Below, piece by piece: positions 11,601-24,100 of a stretch of 64,000 nucleotides of DNA (positions within the stretch are counted from its first letter, which is position 1; the number at the start of each line of letters is the position of its first letter). The stretch comes from Rachycentron canadum (Eukaryota > Chordata > Actinopteri > Carangiformes > Rachycentridae), in contig CM076654.1 of the NCBI GenBank assembly GCA_038496675.1, positions 927,046 through 991,045 of the forward strand, read 5' to 3'. The notes beneath the pieces are model-generated. The model saw nothing but the letters and a program-made list of their open reading frames with translations, searched no databases and was not told the origin of the DNA. The translations under genes were made by a program, and so were the position numbers.

Positions 11601-13604
11601 GTGTCGCTTTGGATTCGAGGCAGTTAAAGGTCTTCTCCAGAAACCTGCGACCGTGCTCATCTTCCTGGGTGTGGAGAGGAGAGAGGCCTCCTCCTCCTCT
11701 CAGACAGAGGAAGGCCTTCAGGAGCCTCCAGCTTGGTTTGCCATCAGCACGGATGACGATCCAGCTGAACTTCTTAAACGCTGTAAAGAGAAGAACTGCT
11801 CCTTCCCAAAGACGCCCAACAGAGACCTGCTGAAACTCAACGAGGAAGAGGCCGGTGAGGAAGACAGAACTTTCTTACTTGTATCTTACTTGTAACTGGT
11901 GTTCCATATTTTATTAGATGTGTTCAGATTCCCTCTCTTGCTCCTGCAGGAGTGGTGGCTCAGGCTCGATCGGTGCTGGCCTGGCACAGCCGCTACAGCT
12001 TCTGTCCGACATGTGGCAGCAGCACCAAGCTGGAGGAGGGAGGATACAAGAGGAGCTGCCTGAACGCCGACTGCAGGAGCCTGCACGGGATCCACAACAC
12101 CAGCTACCCACGAGTTGGTACGAAGCACCACCCACTAGAAATAATTGATAATGGACTTGGGGCTTTATGCTGATGACCTTGAATGAGCAATGCAGCTGAC
12201 ATTTTCAGGTGGAAGGTTTGAGTTCAGTTTCTACCCACACGGTGCTAAAACAATGAGTCAATTAACTGGGCAAGTTAACCTATGAATCATTTCAGTCTTT
12301 GTTGAAGCAGAGAAAGTAGCAAATGTTTACTGGTTCCAGCTTCTCATGTTTTTATAATAGTCAAAAAAAACAGGTTGTAGGTTTAAGATAAAACATCCTG
12401 TGGCTCAGGATGTAGTGCCGGTCATCCGCTAATTAAAAGGTTGGTGGTTCAATCCCCGGATCTGTGTCTTTGTGTTGACAAGAATGGCTGTTCCCTCAGT
12501 GTGTGTGTGTAGGTTAGAAAGTGCTGTAGAGTAATAGTGGTAGTAGAAAGCACCGTATGACTGTGTGTGAATGGGTCAGTGTGGCTTTTCATTGTAAAGA
12601 CCTTTCAGTGGTCGATAAGACTAGAAAAGCTCTATTATGCAGTACATTTACCAGAGAGCAGGGTTGTCCCTCTCTAACCTCGTGAATCTGAAGACTAACA
12701 CATCCTGACTATGACAGTTCATTTCTTTACCTCCTTATCTCCTTCACTTATTGGTGACACTAAGGTCTGTCCCTGAAGCTTCAGTGATGAACCTGAAAAT
12801 GATGATGAGTCAATGTAAATGTTGAAGGAAAAATTTAACCTTAATATCCTCAGTGTGTAAAAACTGCTTCTCTGTGTTTTCAGACCCTGTCGTCATCATG
12901 CTGGTGATCCACCCTGATGGAAACCAGTGTTTACTGGGCAGGAAGAAGATCTTCCCAGTTGGCATGTTCTCCTGTTTGGCTGGTTTCATCGAGCCTGGTA
13001 AACACATATGAAGACACACACTCCACTGGCTCAACGTGGATTTCCCAACATTACTAAAACCTTAACAGTTAGAGCCAAACCTGAAAGGACGGGACGGGAC
13101 TAAAGGGCGTGAGACGTCATAATGTGATGAACATGTAGAATGACATCACGCACAGTCACTTCCTGTCCTCCTGTGTCCCTGCAGGGGAGACGATCGAGGC
13201 GGCGGTGAGGAGGGAGGTGGAGGAGGAGAGCGGTGTCAAGGTTGGACCGGTTCAGTACGTCTCCTGTCAGCCCTGGCCGATGCCCTCCAACCTCATGATT
13301 GGCTGCCTTGCTGTCGCCACATCAACCGACATCAGAGTGGATGAGAATGAGATCGAGGAGGCTCGATGGTTCCCACGGGAACAGGTAGGACCATAACAAA
13401 TCCCACTGTTAGCGCAACTATCACTGATACCAATAATAAGCCTCGTAACTGACTGTTGATCACTTGTTTAATGGTCACGTTTCTCTTATGTAGGTGATTG
13501 ACACCATGTTCAGACGAGCCCGTCCAGCCTTCACCATCCCTCCCAGACAGACCATCGCCCACCAGCTGATCAGACACTGGATCAGCATGAACTCTAACCT
13601 CTGA
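8695..13604 (+). CDS. nudt12: NAD(H) diphosphatase NUDT12 (ankyrin + Nudix), complete
   Basis: Hydrolyses NADH/NAD(H)-type dinucleotides, and in mammals also acts on NAD caps of RNA; located in peroxisomes or cytosol. Exons: 8695-8900, 10126-10447, 11587-11854, 11950-12117, 12884-12997, 13185-13384, 13494-13604. The sum is 463 codons including the stop, i.e. 462 aa, which to my knowledge is the length of human NUDT12. Order of parts: N-terminal ankyrin repeats (GWTALMLAARNGHHHVVKLL); a central NADH-pyrophosphatase N-domain; a four-cysteine zinc ribbon (FCPTCG...SCLNADC); a Nudix box matching GX5EX7REUXEEXGU (GFIEPGETIEAAVRREVEEE, then SGV); the NADH-type motif QPWPMPSN; and a C-terminal SNL resembling a PTS1. 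All Nudix glutamates are intact. The ATG at 8695 is 8 nt after an acceptor, so the 5' UTR is spliced. Confidence 0.96.
10586..10607 (+). promoter_or_regulatory. Composite DR1 plus palindromic ERE in nudt12 intron
   Basis: AGGTCA-A-AGGTCA-CTG-TGACCT reads as a DR1 overlapping a perfect oestrogen-response palindrome. The reverse complement of the same 22-bp block occurs at 14471-14492, so it is probably repeat-borne. Confidence 0.4.
10830..11200 (+). mobile_element. Probable LINE 3' tail in nudt12 intron
   Basis: A short coding-like end (AISYNIRLYNSAL then TGA) resembling the last residues of a fish LINE RT. It is followed by an AT-rich 3' UTR-like tail with the block TGTAACAAACCAAATTTCCC often found at such ends. 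Degraded and assigned by general resemblance only. Confidence 0.4.
12393..12660 (+). mobile_element. tRNA-derived SINE in nudt12 intron
   Basis: A pol III A-box-like stretch (TGGCTCAGGATG) and a perfect B box (GGTTCAATCCC) 40-50 bp apart, followed by a non-tRNA body ending in a GACCTTTCAGTGGTCGATA / AAAAGCTCTATTA-type tail. The front does not fold as a functional tRNA. Confidence 0.7.
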
Positions 13605-13940
13605 CCTTGAGCCTTTAACCCATGACCTTCCAGCCAGCTGACAGACCTCCAGAGGTGTCTGAAAAAACAGCAGCTTTCTGAAACAACAAAGCAGCTGCAA
13701 AATGAGGGAATCACCTCCAGGTTGAAAATGACACAGTGAAGGTTTGTATTCACCGTTAAACGACTTCCAGTCATTTGAATGTTTCCCTGTATGTGGAAGG
13801 AGAAGGAAGGAAGAAGTGCACAACTTTAGTTTGTTCCAGAAACAGCTCTGTCTGCTCCAGATGAATTATTATTGTGCAACAAACAACATTTTATTGTTGA
13901 AGCATAATTCTAAGACATGTCAAAAACTATATTTAAAAAA

Positions 13941-13946
13941 AATAAA
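13941..13946 (+). terminator. Polyadenylation signal AATAAA of nudt12
   Basis: Canonical hexamer about 340 bp after the TGA stop at 13602-13604. Confidence 0.65.
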
Positions 13947-14087
13947 GGCCTCTCCATCAGTCAGCAGTATTGGGTTTTATTTTGAAAATTCTCATAAATC
14001 TGCGATAATGTGATATTTGACAACTCCATATTTCTATTATATTAACTGGTTATACTACACATCTAAAATGAATTATTTAATCAATGG

Positions 14088-14225
14088 GCGCCCCAGTGGC
14101 TCATTAAAGCCTGTACCATGAAGGCCCAGTCCCAGGTTTGAGTCCAGTCATCCTCGCTCTCACCTCGCCAATTACCGTCTCAACCAACCAGTCAAGAAGC
14201 TGTTTCCACCCATGTCTGTCCAGAC
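14088..14225 (+). mobile_element. Probable SINE fragment
   Basis: A tRNA-like front (GGGCGCCCCAGTGGCTCA, then GGTTTGAGTCC as a B-box variant) in the nudt12-receptor intergenic region. Weaker match than the copy at 12393. Confidence 0.4.
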
Positions 14226-14277
14226 TTAGAGTATATGACATAAAGATGACCATCGTTTAAAAAATGAAATCATGTTG

Positions 14278-14455
14278 TATTGAAGACTTGAAACTAGAGA
14301 CTGAGACCATAAACTCATTAGGAAAACGTTTACTGAGCTAATAAATCAAGGAGAAATAGGGACATTTTCCCATAGACTTCAATACAATCTGACTTCTTTA
14401 CCAACCAGTGGAGTCGCCCCCTGATGGTCATTAGAGAGAATGAAGGTTTAAGCCA
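14278..14455 (-). repeat. R1 interspersed repeat, middle part
   Basis: Inverted copy of the R1 front/middle blocks, from the TTGAAACTAGAGACTGAG stretch to the GTGGAGTCGCCCCCTGATGG stretch. Ends next to the ERE-containing block. Confidence 0.85.
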
Positions 14456-14470
14456 CTAACATGTTTTGTG

Positions 14471-14492
14471 AGGTCACAGTGACCTTTGACCA
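14471..14492 (-). promoter_or_regulatory. Second copy of DR1/ERE composite
   Basis: The exact 22-bp reverse complement of 10586-10607 (AGGTCA-CAG-TGACCT-T-TGACC...). Lies downstream of nudt12 and about 700 bp beyond the receptor stop codon. Confidence 0.4.
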
Positions 14493-15011
14493 TCAAAATG
14501 TGAAGATGTAACTGAGATGTTCATGAGTGTGGGACGGACGTGTGGACAACCCAAAGAGATAATGTCATTTGGTCGATTTGTCTTAATAAGGATAATAAAT
14601 CTGTGCAGTGTGAAGTTTAAACTACCAAAATGGCCAATGATTGACATGCAGCTATTCTATAAACTAAAATGAACTTGAAGCTAATTTGCTGTATGCATAT
14701 TATCCTGCTAAGCTAGCTGCTAATACAAATGACATACTAAACATTAGCATGTTACCAAACTAGTGGGAGCACAACAAAAGCTACTGAGCTGCAGTCAAAT
14801 TACTTGACCATAGTCCACTTAAGGGAGGATGCTAATGTGCTAGCATCAAACATTGCATTAGTTTTACATTAACGCACCACTTGCTGTTTACGTGGATCCC
14901 AACATGCTAACTGTGGGCTTGTTAGCATCCTTGTCTATTGTCTTATCCAAAGCAAAGCTGAGTCTGACAGTGAGACCAGATAAATACAGATTCAGAGACA
15001 TGAGGACAAAC
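14493..15011. other. Intergenic, nudt12 to cytokine receptor (convergent)
   Basis: Moderately AT-rich, with many GCTAGC/GCTAAC-type words but no convincing gene. The two flanking genes converge on this interval. Confidence 0.5.
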
Positions 15012-15017
15012 TTTTTA
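15012..15017 (-). terminator. Polyadenylation signal AATAAA of cytokine receptor
   Basis: AATAAA on the minus strand about 135 bp beyond the TAG stop at 15152-15154. Confidence 0.7.
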
Positions 15018-15151
15018 TTGAAGTTGTCTCCATTTTTTTATTCATCAATTTAATTTTCTTCCATGTAATGAACATTAGCAGCCACTAAGGATCACTAGCT
15101 CCACGACAGCCTTTTAGTTTTGTTTCTCTGACTCGTCGATGAGCTAGCGTG

Positions 15152-18100
15152 CTACACTGACACCGTTATAGATGAAGACAGGGTGTCTTCATCTGCACTT
15201 AATGCAGTGAAGCAGCTGTTTGCGATGTAGCCGTGGTCACAGATCATATAAGACGTTTCTGTCTGTCCGGCCGCTGTTTCAGCTTCACTTTTCACCAGGG
15301 ATGAAAGGTTGACCAGGTAGTCTGCCTCACAGGTCACCTGGTTAACGCAGCTGCTGTCGGCCTGGGGCAGGAATTTATGAAGAGGACATATAGTGGTTTG
15401 ATGTGACATCTGAGTGAGGTCAAGCTGCCTGGTCATTTCCTCTTTCTGTGGAAACTGGTGGCTGGCTTCCAGTATCTGATGCATCAGAGCAGCGTCAGCC
15501 TCACATGTGAAACCTTGGTCAGAATGATGAAGGTTTACAGCATATTCATGATGCTGATCTATGGTTCGTGCCAAGTCAGAGACATAATCTGTGTCCAGGT
15601 TGAGAGCTGACAGTTTGATAACGAGGTGACTGGGTGGCAGCATGGAAGTTTCTTCATGTTGGTCCTTATCTGATGAACGCATTGAGTTTGATCTGACCAC
15701 GATGATGCTTTTCTCTGTCATCTGGAAGTCTTTCATATCCATGATGTTTCTTTCTGCATATTTCTATTCAAGGGAATAAATTAAACTGAAATGAGTCTCA
15801 ACGTTTACAGAGAAATATATATTATTATTATTATTTTTGTCATTAATATTATTAGTAGTATTATTATATTATCACATTACTATCAAAACCATTTAAAGAA
15901 AACCTAGTTCCTAGTTCTAGTTCTTTATTTTTTATTTTACGATTCTATTGGTTTTGATGTGAAACACTGAGGTTCCTGACAGGAGGAGGACTGGACTGAA
16001 CTGGACTGGACTGGACTGGACTGGACTGAGCTGAGCTGTACTGAATTGAACTGGACTGGACTGGACTGGACTGAGCTGAGCTGGACTGAATTGAACTGGA
16101 CTGGACTGAGCTGGACTGGACTGGACTGAGCTGGACTGGACTGGACTGGACTGGACTGGACTGGACTGAGCTGGACTGGACTGGACTGAGCTGAACTGGA
16201 CTGAGCTGGACTGAGCTGGACTGGACTGAGCTGGACTGAGCTGAGCTGAGCTGAGCTGAGCTGAACTGGACTGAACTGGACTGAGCTGGACTGGACTGGA
16301 CTGAGCTGAACTGGAATGAGCTGGACTGGAATGAGCTGGACTGGACTGAACTGGACTGGACTGAGCTGAACTGGAATGAGCTGGACTGGAACGAGCTGGA
16401 CTGGACTGAACTGGACTGGACTGAGCTGAACTGGAATGAGCTGGACTGGACTGAGCTGGACTGGACTGAGCTGAACTGGACTGGACTGGACTGGACTGAG
16501 CTGAACTGGACTGAGCTGAACTGGAATGAGCTGAACTGGACTGAGCTGGACTGGAACGAGTCCTAACACTTGGTAAATGACAGGAAGAACAGTTAGAGCC
16601 ACCTTGACAGGAAAAACTCAGATCTATAACCAGTAAAGACCAGTTCACCTGCTGGTTTGGGTCCATCAGCCACTGGCCCGTCGCGCTGCCCCAAGGGCTG
16701 GAGATGTAAGGGAAGAAGTACGACTTGTACCTGCACAGCACAGACGACTGTTAATGTGACAACCATTAAACGGCACGAGTTTTATTGTGTGTGTGTTTTA
16801 TTGTGCGTGTTCACTCACACAGTCCTGGACAAGATGCAGATGACAAGAACAGTGACGGCAAACAGCAGCACTGGTGTCGCTGCGGCCACAACCGGGAGCT
16901 TATCTGAAAGAGAAACACACTGCAGATAACACAACACACTGCAGCAGCACCTCTAACACGTCTACACCCGATTTATATCTCCATCCATTTTATTCATTTG
17001 AGTCACTGAACCAGCTTTTCGTCATCAAATATCTCAGTTATAAAGGCTAAAAAATACACCTGTGTGTTATCTGAGGACCAGATGGTCTTTATTTTCTGTC
17101 CTATTTGTAGAATTTATCAGAACATCTGTAAGAAAATACAATGTGCGTATAAGTAGAGATAAGAACATTATAGTATTTATCACTATAAAGTGAGTATTGA
17201 GTATTAATAACAGAACTTCTACTCTTCACAGGTTGATAATTAATTATTTATAAATCTACTAAATTTACTACTATCAGTCAATCAGCCTCTAGTTCATCTG
17301 CTCTTCACCTGTGGAACAAACGTCGTGAACACCAGAGATCTGAGACACCTTCAGCTCCGTCAAGGCCTTGAAACGTTAATAAAACGTTTGGAAATCAAAC
17401 ACGTTACATCTTTTAATCTCAGCTCTTTTTTTAAAATGTTTTTTCTTACCTTTCATGGTCAAATTTGTTTGGATTGACTTTAATGTAATTTTAACATTTT
17501 ATTTTAATGTATGTTAAATTCTATTCTAATGTCATTTTAACATTTTATTCTAATGTATTTTATGCTATTTTAATGTCATTTTAATGTATTTCCATGTCTC
17601 TGTAAAACACTTTGAACTGACTTGTTTCTGAAACGTGCTGTTGCCTTGACATTTTATTATTTTATTGCTGTGTTTTACCAACTTGTTTGTTCATTTATTA
17701 TCTAAGTTTTTAATTCATAGGTTGTTGACGAATACATTAATAAACACTTGAATCTGCTGAGAAACCATTTCTTTAATGTTTATATAAACTTTATTAAAAC
17801 TAAATGTTGGAACTGATGATTTTATTTTAAGTCATAATCCACAATAATATTCCAGAGCAGTGAGAGAAACTCACCAAAGTCGGTTCTGACAGCGATCGTG
17901 TTTCTGGAAGCATTGTCAGCCAATAGGAAGAGAGAATACTCAGTGTCAGGTTTCAGGTTGAGGAAGGTGTGCTGCAATTGGTCCGGCCACAGAGAGACGA
18001 CTCCAACAGCGTCTGTGTTTACAGAAACAGTAGAAACCAGTTAAATCCAGCAGATACATCCTGTCTGTGTTTCTCTTCAATGAAGGAAACACAGACAATC

Positions 18101-21100
18101 CCATGACTCATGGGATTAAAAACACAAACTATTCCTGGTTCTGTGACAAATAAACAAACCTTTCAGAGACTAATGTAACTAATGACACATTAAAACTCAG
18201 TAAACCTACTTTGTTTTTCTGATCTTTCCTTCAGCATCACTGTGTATCTGTTCACTTTGACTGGTCGTGACTTCCTCTGCCACGCCCACGCAACTGTCAC
18301 CTGAGTCTTCATCACTTTAACAACCTGCAGTTTGACCGCTTCCATCAGGGCTGCGGAGACAGCAGGAAACATCTGTCAGACGTCTGTGGACGATGACGTG
18401 ACCTGATATTTTACTGGTCAGTAATGAATGAATTAAAGGGTCAGTTCATCGATATTACAAAAACACACGGATGGTTTTGGTTTTATTTGTTCGGTACAGA
18501 AGCAAATTGCTGCCAGAAAATGAAACAAAACAAAAAAACAACAGTATCACTTATAACATTTATAATATTTCAAACTGAAATATACTTATTTATATTATTA
18601 AAACATGAGGTGAATTTTAACTTGGTTTTCTCAACTCACAGCTTGTACAGATTAACACTTTTAGCTAGTTGTCTACCTCACTACGGCAAGAGAGAGGGGT
18701 CATCTGTGTCAGTATCTCACCATGTCTCAACCCAAGCACAAAGTAGAGACTGAATATAAACCTGGACCTGGACTCTGGGTCTGAGAAGTGGAGCCAAAGC
18801 TGAAGAGCCTTAAACCTTCATTCTCTCTAATGACCATCAGGGGGCGACTCCACTGGTTGTTAAAGAAGTCAGATTGTATTGAAGTCTATGGGAAAATGTC
18901 CCTACTTCTCCCTTGATTTATTAGCTCAGTAAACGTTTTCCCTAAAAGACTCCTCACTCCTCCTCAGCTCCACCTTCTCCTCCAAATATGGTTCCTGGTA
19001 AAAAAAACCACGATGGTGGACGGACAGATTACAAACTGGAGGCTTGAGAACAGCAGCTCACAGACGATGTTGACGTCACAGGGCGTTGATACTGGAGTTG
19101 AACTTAGAAATACTGAAAATGAGCCATATTAATCTCAGCACACATTCCTAATTTTTTACAATAAAAATTACATAAATGATTATATTGTCATAATGTGATA
19201 TGTTTGCATGTCATAATTATGTGGAAATATGTTGTTATGACATGAAAAACATATTGTTAGAACAATAAAACTTTCATGTTATAACATGATACCATATGTT
19301 TGTTTTTTTTCTGGTGTGGCAGCAACAAGCTTCTGTAGTTTGGTTTAAAAACATTTTCTCTGATACTTTCACTGACAAACTATAAAATTAAACCACATCT
19401 TTCTACAGTGTGTCTTCACGTTAATGCAGAAAACACATGAAAACACAAATTTTAATTCAAGGCCTGTAGAGAGAATAATGAGAAGAAACACTGACCTCCC
19501 TGCTGCAGACTGGTGAGCAGGGACTGAGGAGGTCCACACAGCTGCCTGTGGACAGGGACCACACTGACCACGTAGGTCTCATCAGGGTCCAGATCTGTAA
19601 AGTGGAAAAACAGGCCTTCAGTCGAGACACAGGCCCCTTTCAGAGTAAAAGCCTGGCTGCCGCTAATAATCATATTTTTCTGATGAGAGGCTTTTATTGT
19701 GAGGAAGCTACAAGAGCTTCTTACAGCAACCAAAATTTATATCTGACAAATAGGAGCTGGTTACAACCACAAGACTTTCAAATGTTTCTAGATGGTGATA
19801 GATTACAGAGGAAATCAGGAGAAGCATTTTCTTGCAAGTGCTACAATGTGCCACAAATATATAATCTCACATTTAGAAAAAGACACTAAAAGTTACTCTA
19901 ACCATTGAAATGAGAGGGAACAGAGCACCTGTGGATTAATCTCATGATCTCATCAATCGTATGTTGCCTTAGTGGGTATTTTCAGTATGTGACTGAGTTG
20001 AAGTTAACTGCAGTGTGTGGGTTCTTAGAAATGAAGGAACAAGTGACTCACTAATTTTACATTTTTTGGAAGGAATGAAGCTCAGAGGAAAAGTTGTTTT
20101 GGGCATTTTATACAAAAATATTTTTTTTAGTTGTTTTTTTTTTCTTGATAAAAAAAAAAACAAAAACTAAATATCACCAAACTAATTCTTGATCAAAGGT
20201 TTGGTTCAATATCAGATCTGGTTTTAACCCTCCATCTTAAAGGTCCATACAGTCTAAAGGTAGATGTCAAAGGTCCATACGGTCTAAAGGTAGATGTTAA
20301 AGGTCCATACAGTCTAAAGGTAGATGTCAAAGGTCCATACAGTCTAAAGGTAGATGTCAAAGGTCCATACAGTCTAAAGGTAGATGTTAAAGGTCCATAC
20401 AGTCTAAAGGTAGATGTTAAAGGTCCATACAGTCTAAAGGTTGATGTTAAAGGTCCATACGGTCTAAATGTGGCGTTCAAAGACGGCCCTACCTTGGATG
20501 ACAGTGGAGGTGGTGAGGCCGTCCACTGTGGACCAGTGGATGGTGGATGGTGGATGTTCAGTGTGCCACTGAACAACAAAATGATTGACAGGTGGGGAAG
20601 AGGAGAGGGTTTCTGTGGGGCTCTCCCATTGGACCAGAAGGCCCTCGACAGCTGGGAAAGAACTGGAAACCCACAAGTTTCTGACTGATGGAAGATCTGC
20701 AGACCGACAACAGGATTATCAGTGATAATAAAGAATCTTCATCACCATTGTCATCATCAACACCCCTTTTCTTGCCAATTTCAAATCTGTTATTCGCCAA
20801 CAAGCATCCACCCAAATGAAATCAAGCTGCTCTGATGTCAAACGCTGATGAAACTGATGAAAAAACACAACTTTGTTCTGCTGCTGTCTTTACTTTTACA
20901 AGGAAAGTAAAATCTGAGTGTTGCAAGATGTTTTATCTAAACATCATGAAACTGCTTCCTCGTCTGAGAGAAAACACACACATGCACAGGATATTGCATG
21001 AACAGCAAGATAGCATTTAAAAGAAGGCTAATAAAGATAAAAAGCAATTCAGATTAACATAGTTCTCCTTCTGTGCGTGAGTCTGAACCTGTTAAATTAC

Positions 21101-24100
21101 TGTTGACTTCTAGCTTTGTCATGCAGCAGTAACATTTTGCAGCACTGTTCATAAACCCTGTGTCCATCAACAACAGGACTGTTGTGTCTGTTCACCAGAA
21201 TATAAATCCTGAGCCTCGGACCACAGAAGATCTTAACCCAAACCTGTGACGTCTATGACGACGTCCATGTCTGTAACTCACCAGTTAATTATTAATTATC
21301 ATTAATTATTAAACATTAATAAAACTGTTAATTGCAGCTCGTAACACCTTCATGAATAGTACTCTGTAATAACCACTCACTGCTCTGTGTCCGCGTGTCG
21401 ATGCTGAGCTCTGCAGCTGGTCCGTAACCGGCCATGTTGAAGGCTGTGACAGTGACATTGTAGTTTTTCTCCCTCAACACCAGGAGCGCCGTGACCGCTG
21501 TGATGTTTTGCATCAATTTGTCGTGCAGATTCTGCCTGTTCTCTGAATCGTAGCTCACCTGGTATCCAAGGATACGACCTCCGGCCTCGTGGAGGTCCAT
21601 ACCCTGCAGAGAGACCAAACTGGTTAATATTTTAACCAAGGTTTTATTTTCTTGGACACTTCCGCTGCTGCAAAGATCAGCTCTGGATTTATGTTTCTCT
21701 TTTTCTAGGAGATTCCCTGCAGACATTTTACCTTCCACATGAGATGAAGGAGCACAGATCCTCCAGGGTCTGGTCTCTCCACCCTGTAACACACCTCTGG
21801 AGGCCTGGAGGGCGCTGGCGGAAAAAAAAGCCCAAAACTAAAATCAAAGCTGATGCTGGCTCTGTTTCCAGGCCTTAGTGAAGAAATACTTTTAATGCCA
21901 TTGGTTTGTTCTGTTGTAAAGACACATACATCGTCCTCTGATGTTTTTAATCCATGTTACCTCTGCACTGCGTCCTCACTGTGACCTCAGGGCTCCAGTG
22001 GCTCCAGATGTCAGACTCCCTCCCCCTGCAGGACACAGCAGCTCTGTAGACGGTGAACGGCAGAAGGCCTTTGATCCTGTGGACCAGGGTCTGAACTTCA
22101 TGGGTCACATGGACTAAATCTGGAGACTGGAAACAAGAAAACAGAGGCTGGACTTTTTGTCAATTAAAGACCTGAATCCATCACCTCAGCTGTTTCCTTC
22201 ACCTTAAGAAAAAGCTCCAAAGTTCAAACCAAAGGAAAGACTGAAACAAGGAGCTGGGTCCTGGGACAAAGCCTCTGCTGTTACTTCCAAGTTCCTATGA
22301 AAAGACCTACACTTTCCATAAAGGTCATGTGTTTTCTTGTGCTAATCATGTTGTGGGGACACAAATGTGTTCACACAACCTCACTCACTCACTCTGTTAT
22401 TTGCAAAATAAATGGCACAAAAATGTGAAAATGTGGCTGGTTTTCCACCATTAGGCTTTTTGCCCATTTTCAGATGAGCTGGCATTAGGGGCGGAGTCAG
22501 GCACTGCCATGATGGCAATGGCGAAGCATCCAACTTCAAAACTGCTCTTCAGAAACCTGGGTGATATCACAGAGGCTACGTCCATCTTTATTTATGGTCT
22601 GTGGTTTTTCCACGATTGTGAACATTAGCATTTCATCTGTTTCACCGTTTACTCTGTAAATAACTGAATCTTTAAAGGTTGGAATTTTTACTTAAATCTC
22701 ATGAAGAGAATAAAATAAATCACAACTTTCAGCAGGTTTGGAGTTCAGTTTGTCGTGGACACTTTTAGGTCCAGCGATATCAACAATTAGCCAATATAAT
22801 CTCCTTATAAGTCACAAAGTGTTTATGTGTCCTTGATGCTAACCTGAGACCACGTCTGGGTGTCGTTGACTCTGTAGCGAAGACGACAGCTGCCGGAACT
22901 GCTGCTTCTCCAGGACACAGTGATAGAGTCGTCAGTGGAGCCGAGCACAGTTACTTCAGGCTGAGGGAGTTTGACTTAGGAGACGAGGAGACAAGTGGAC
23001 AAAGGGAGGAGTTAATGGAAGGGGAGGTGATCACAGGTTTGAAGGTCACATCTCTGGGCCACTCACCTGCTTTGTCCAGAATCACAGTGTGAGGCTGGGA
23101 CCTGATCTCAGTCCCCATCTCGTAGTCTTTCATCCTGGCGGTTACGTTCAAGGTGGCCATTCGGCTGAAGATGGCACGACAGGAGAAGATTTTGTTCCTG
23201 CTGAGGAGGGAAAACAAGACACACAACATATTTATACATACATATACATGTGTATCCTAAAGTGAAGTGTAAGTGAGTGTTTCCCTTTCGTCAGTGTTTT
23301 ACCTGGTGAAGATGAGAGCGATGTCAGACGCCATGACGTTGTTTGACTCCTGACTCAGTTCACATGTCATGGATTCCGACCTCTGATAGTAACACGACAT
23401 GTTCAGAGTCTCTGCAGCAAAACAACAGGAGGATCCGGTCAGAACCACGGCCGCGCACATTAACCCAGGGTCACTGACATTGAACACATTGAATGACCTC
23501 TGTGTGTAATAATGTTAGTGTTTTTTAGTGTTTTTTGAGGTGGAAGTAACCACAGTAAAGTGTTGGACATCTGTGCTGTGGTGGAGACACTCATTTTGTG
23601 TGTGTGCGCTCTCACTCTGTATAGATGAAGGTGGTCGAGGGCCACAGTCTCTGGATTCAGTGACACACACCTTGTCATTGTCTTCACACGGCTTCAGATC
23701 AAAGTTCATCACCGTCACCTCTGATCACACAGAAAAACCAGACCTGAAGATTCTGCTGCTGTCGCTCAGCTCACATCATAAGAAATGCACTGAAATGTCC
23801 CACAGGCATGTAAATGCATCACAGTGAGAGTCCATAACTGTTCAATGTTGTAAAAATTAGCCCGGTTGTATTGAAGTCTATGGGAAAATTACTCTACCTC
23901 AACCTTGACTTATTAGCTCAATAAACATGGTCTCACAACTTTAAATAATTCTGTTTTCTGTTACATTTTATTATGGTATAGTTTTTTTGTTTATATACTA
24001 CAGCGCACCATCATCATATATTGTATGTTGTTTAATGGAGGCAGTTCTTATGTTGACTGCTTTAATATTTAAACTAAATGCAGTTTGTGGCTTTAATAAT

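Noticed and set aside
12393..12450. A tRNA gene
   Set aside because: A and B boxes are present but the cloverleaf is not; the downstream body marks it as a tRNA-derived SINE.
15932..16741. A 269-codon minus-strand ORF as an independent gene
   Set aside because: It is the box-1 exon running into its intron and a stop-free pentamer satellite; listed as a possible intron-retention product only.
20237..20480. CRISPR-like array (30-bp repeats)
   Set aside because: Units are contiguous with no spacers, and the context is an intron of a vertebrate gene; this is a minisatellite.
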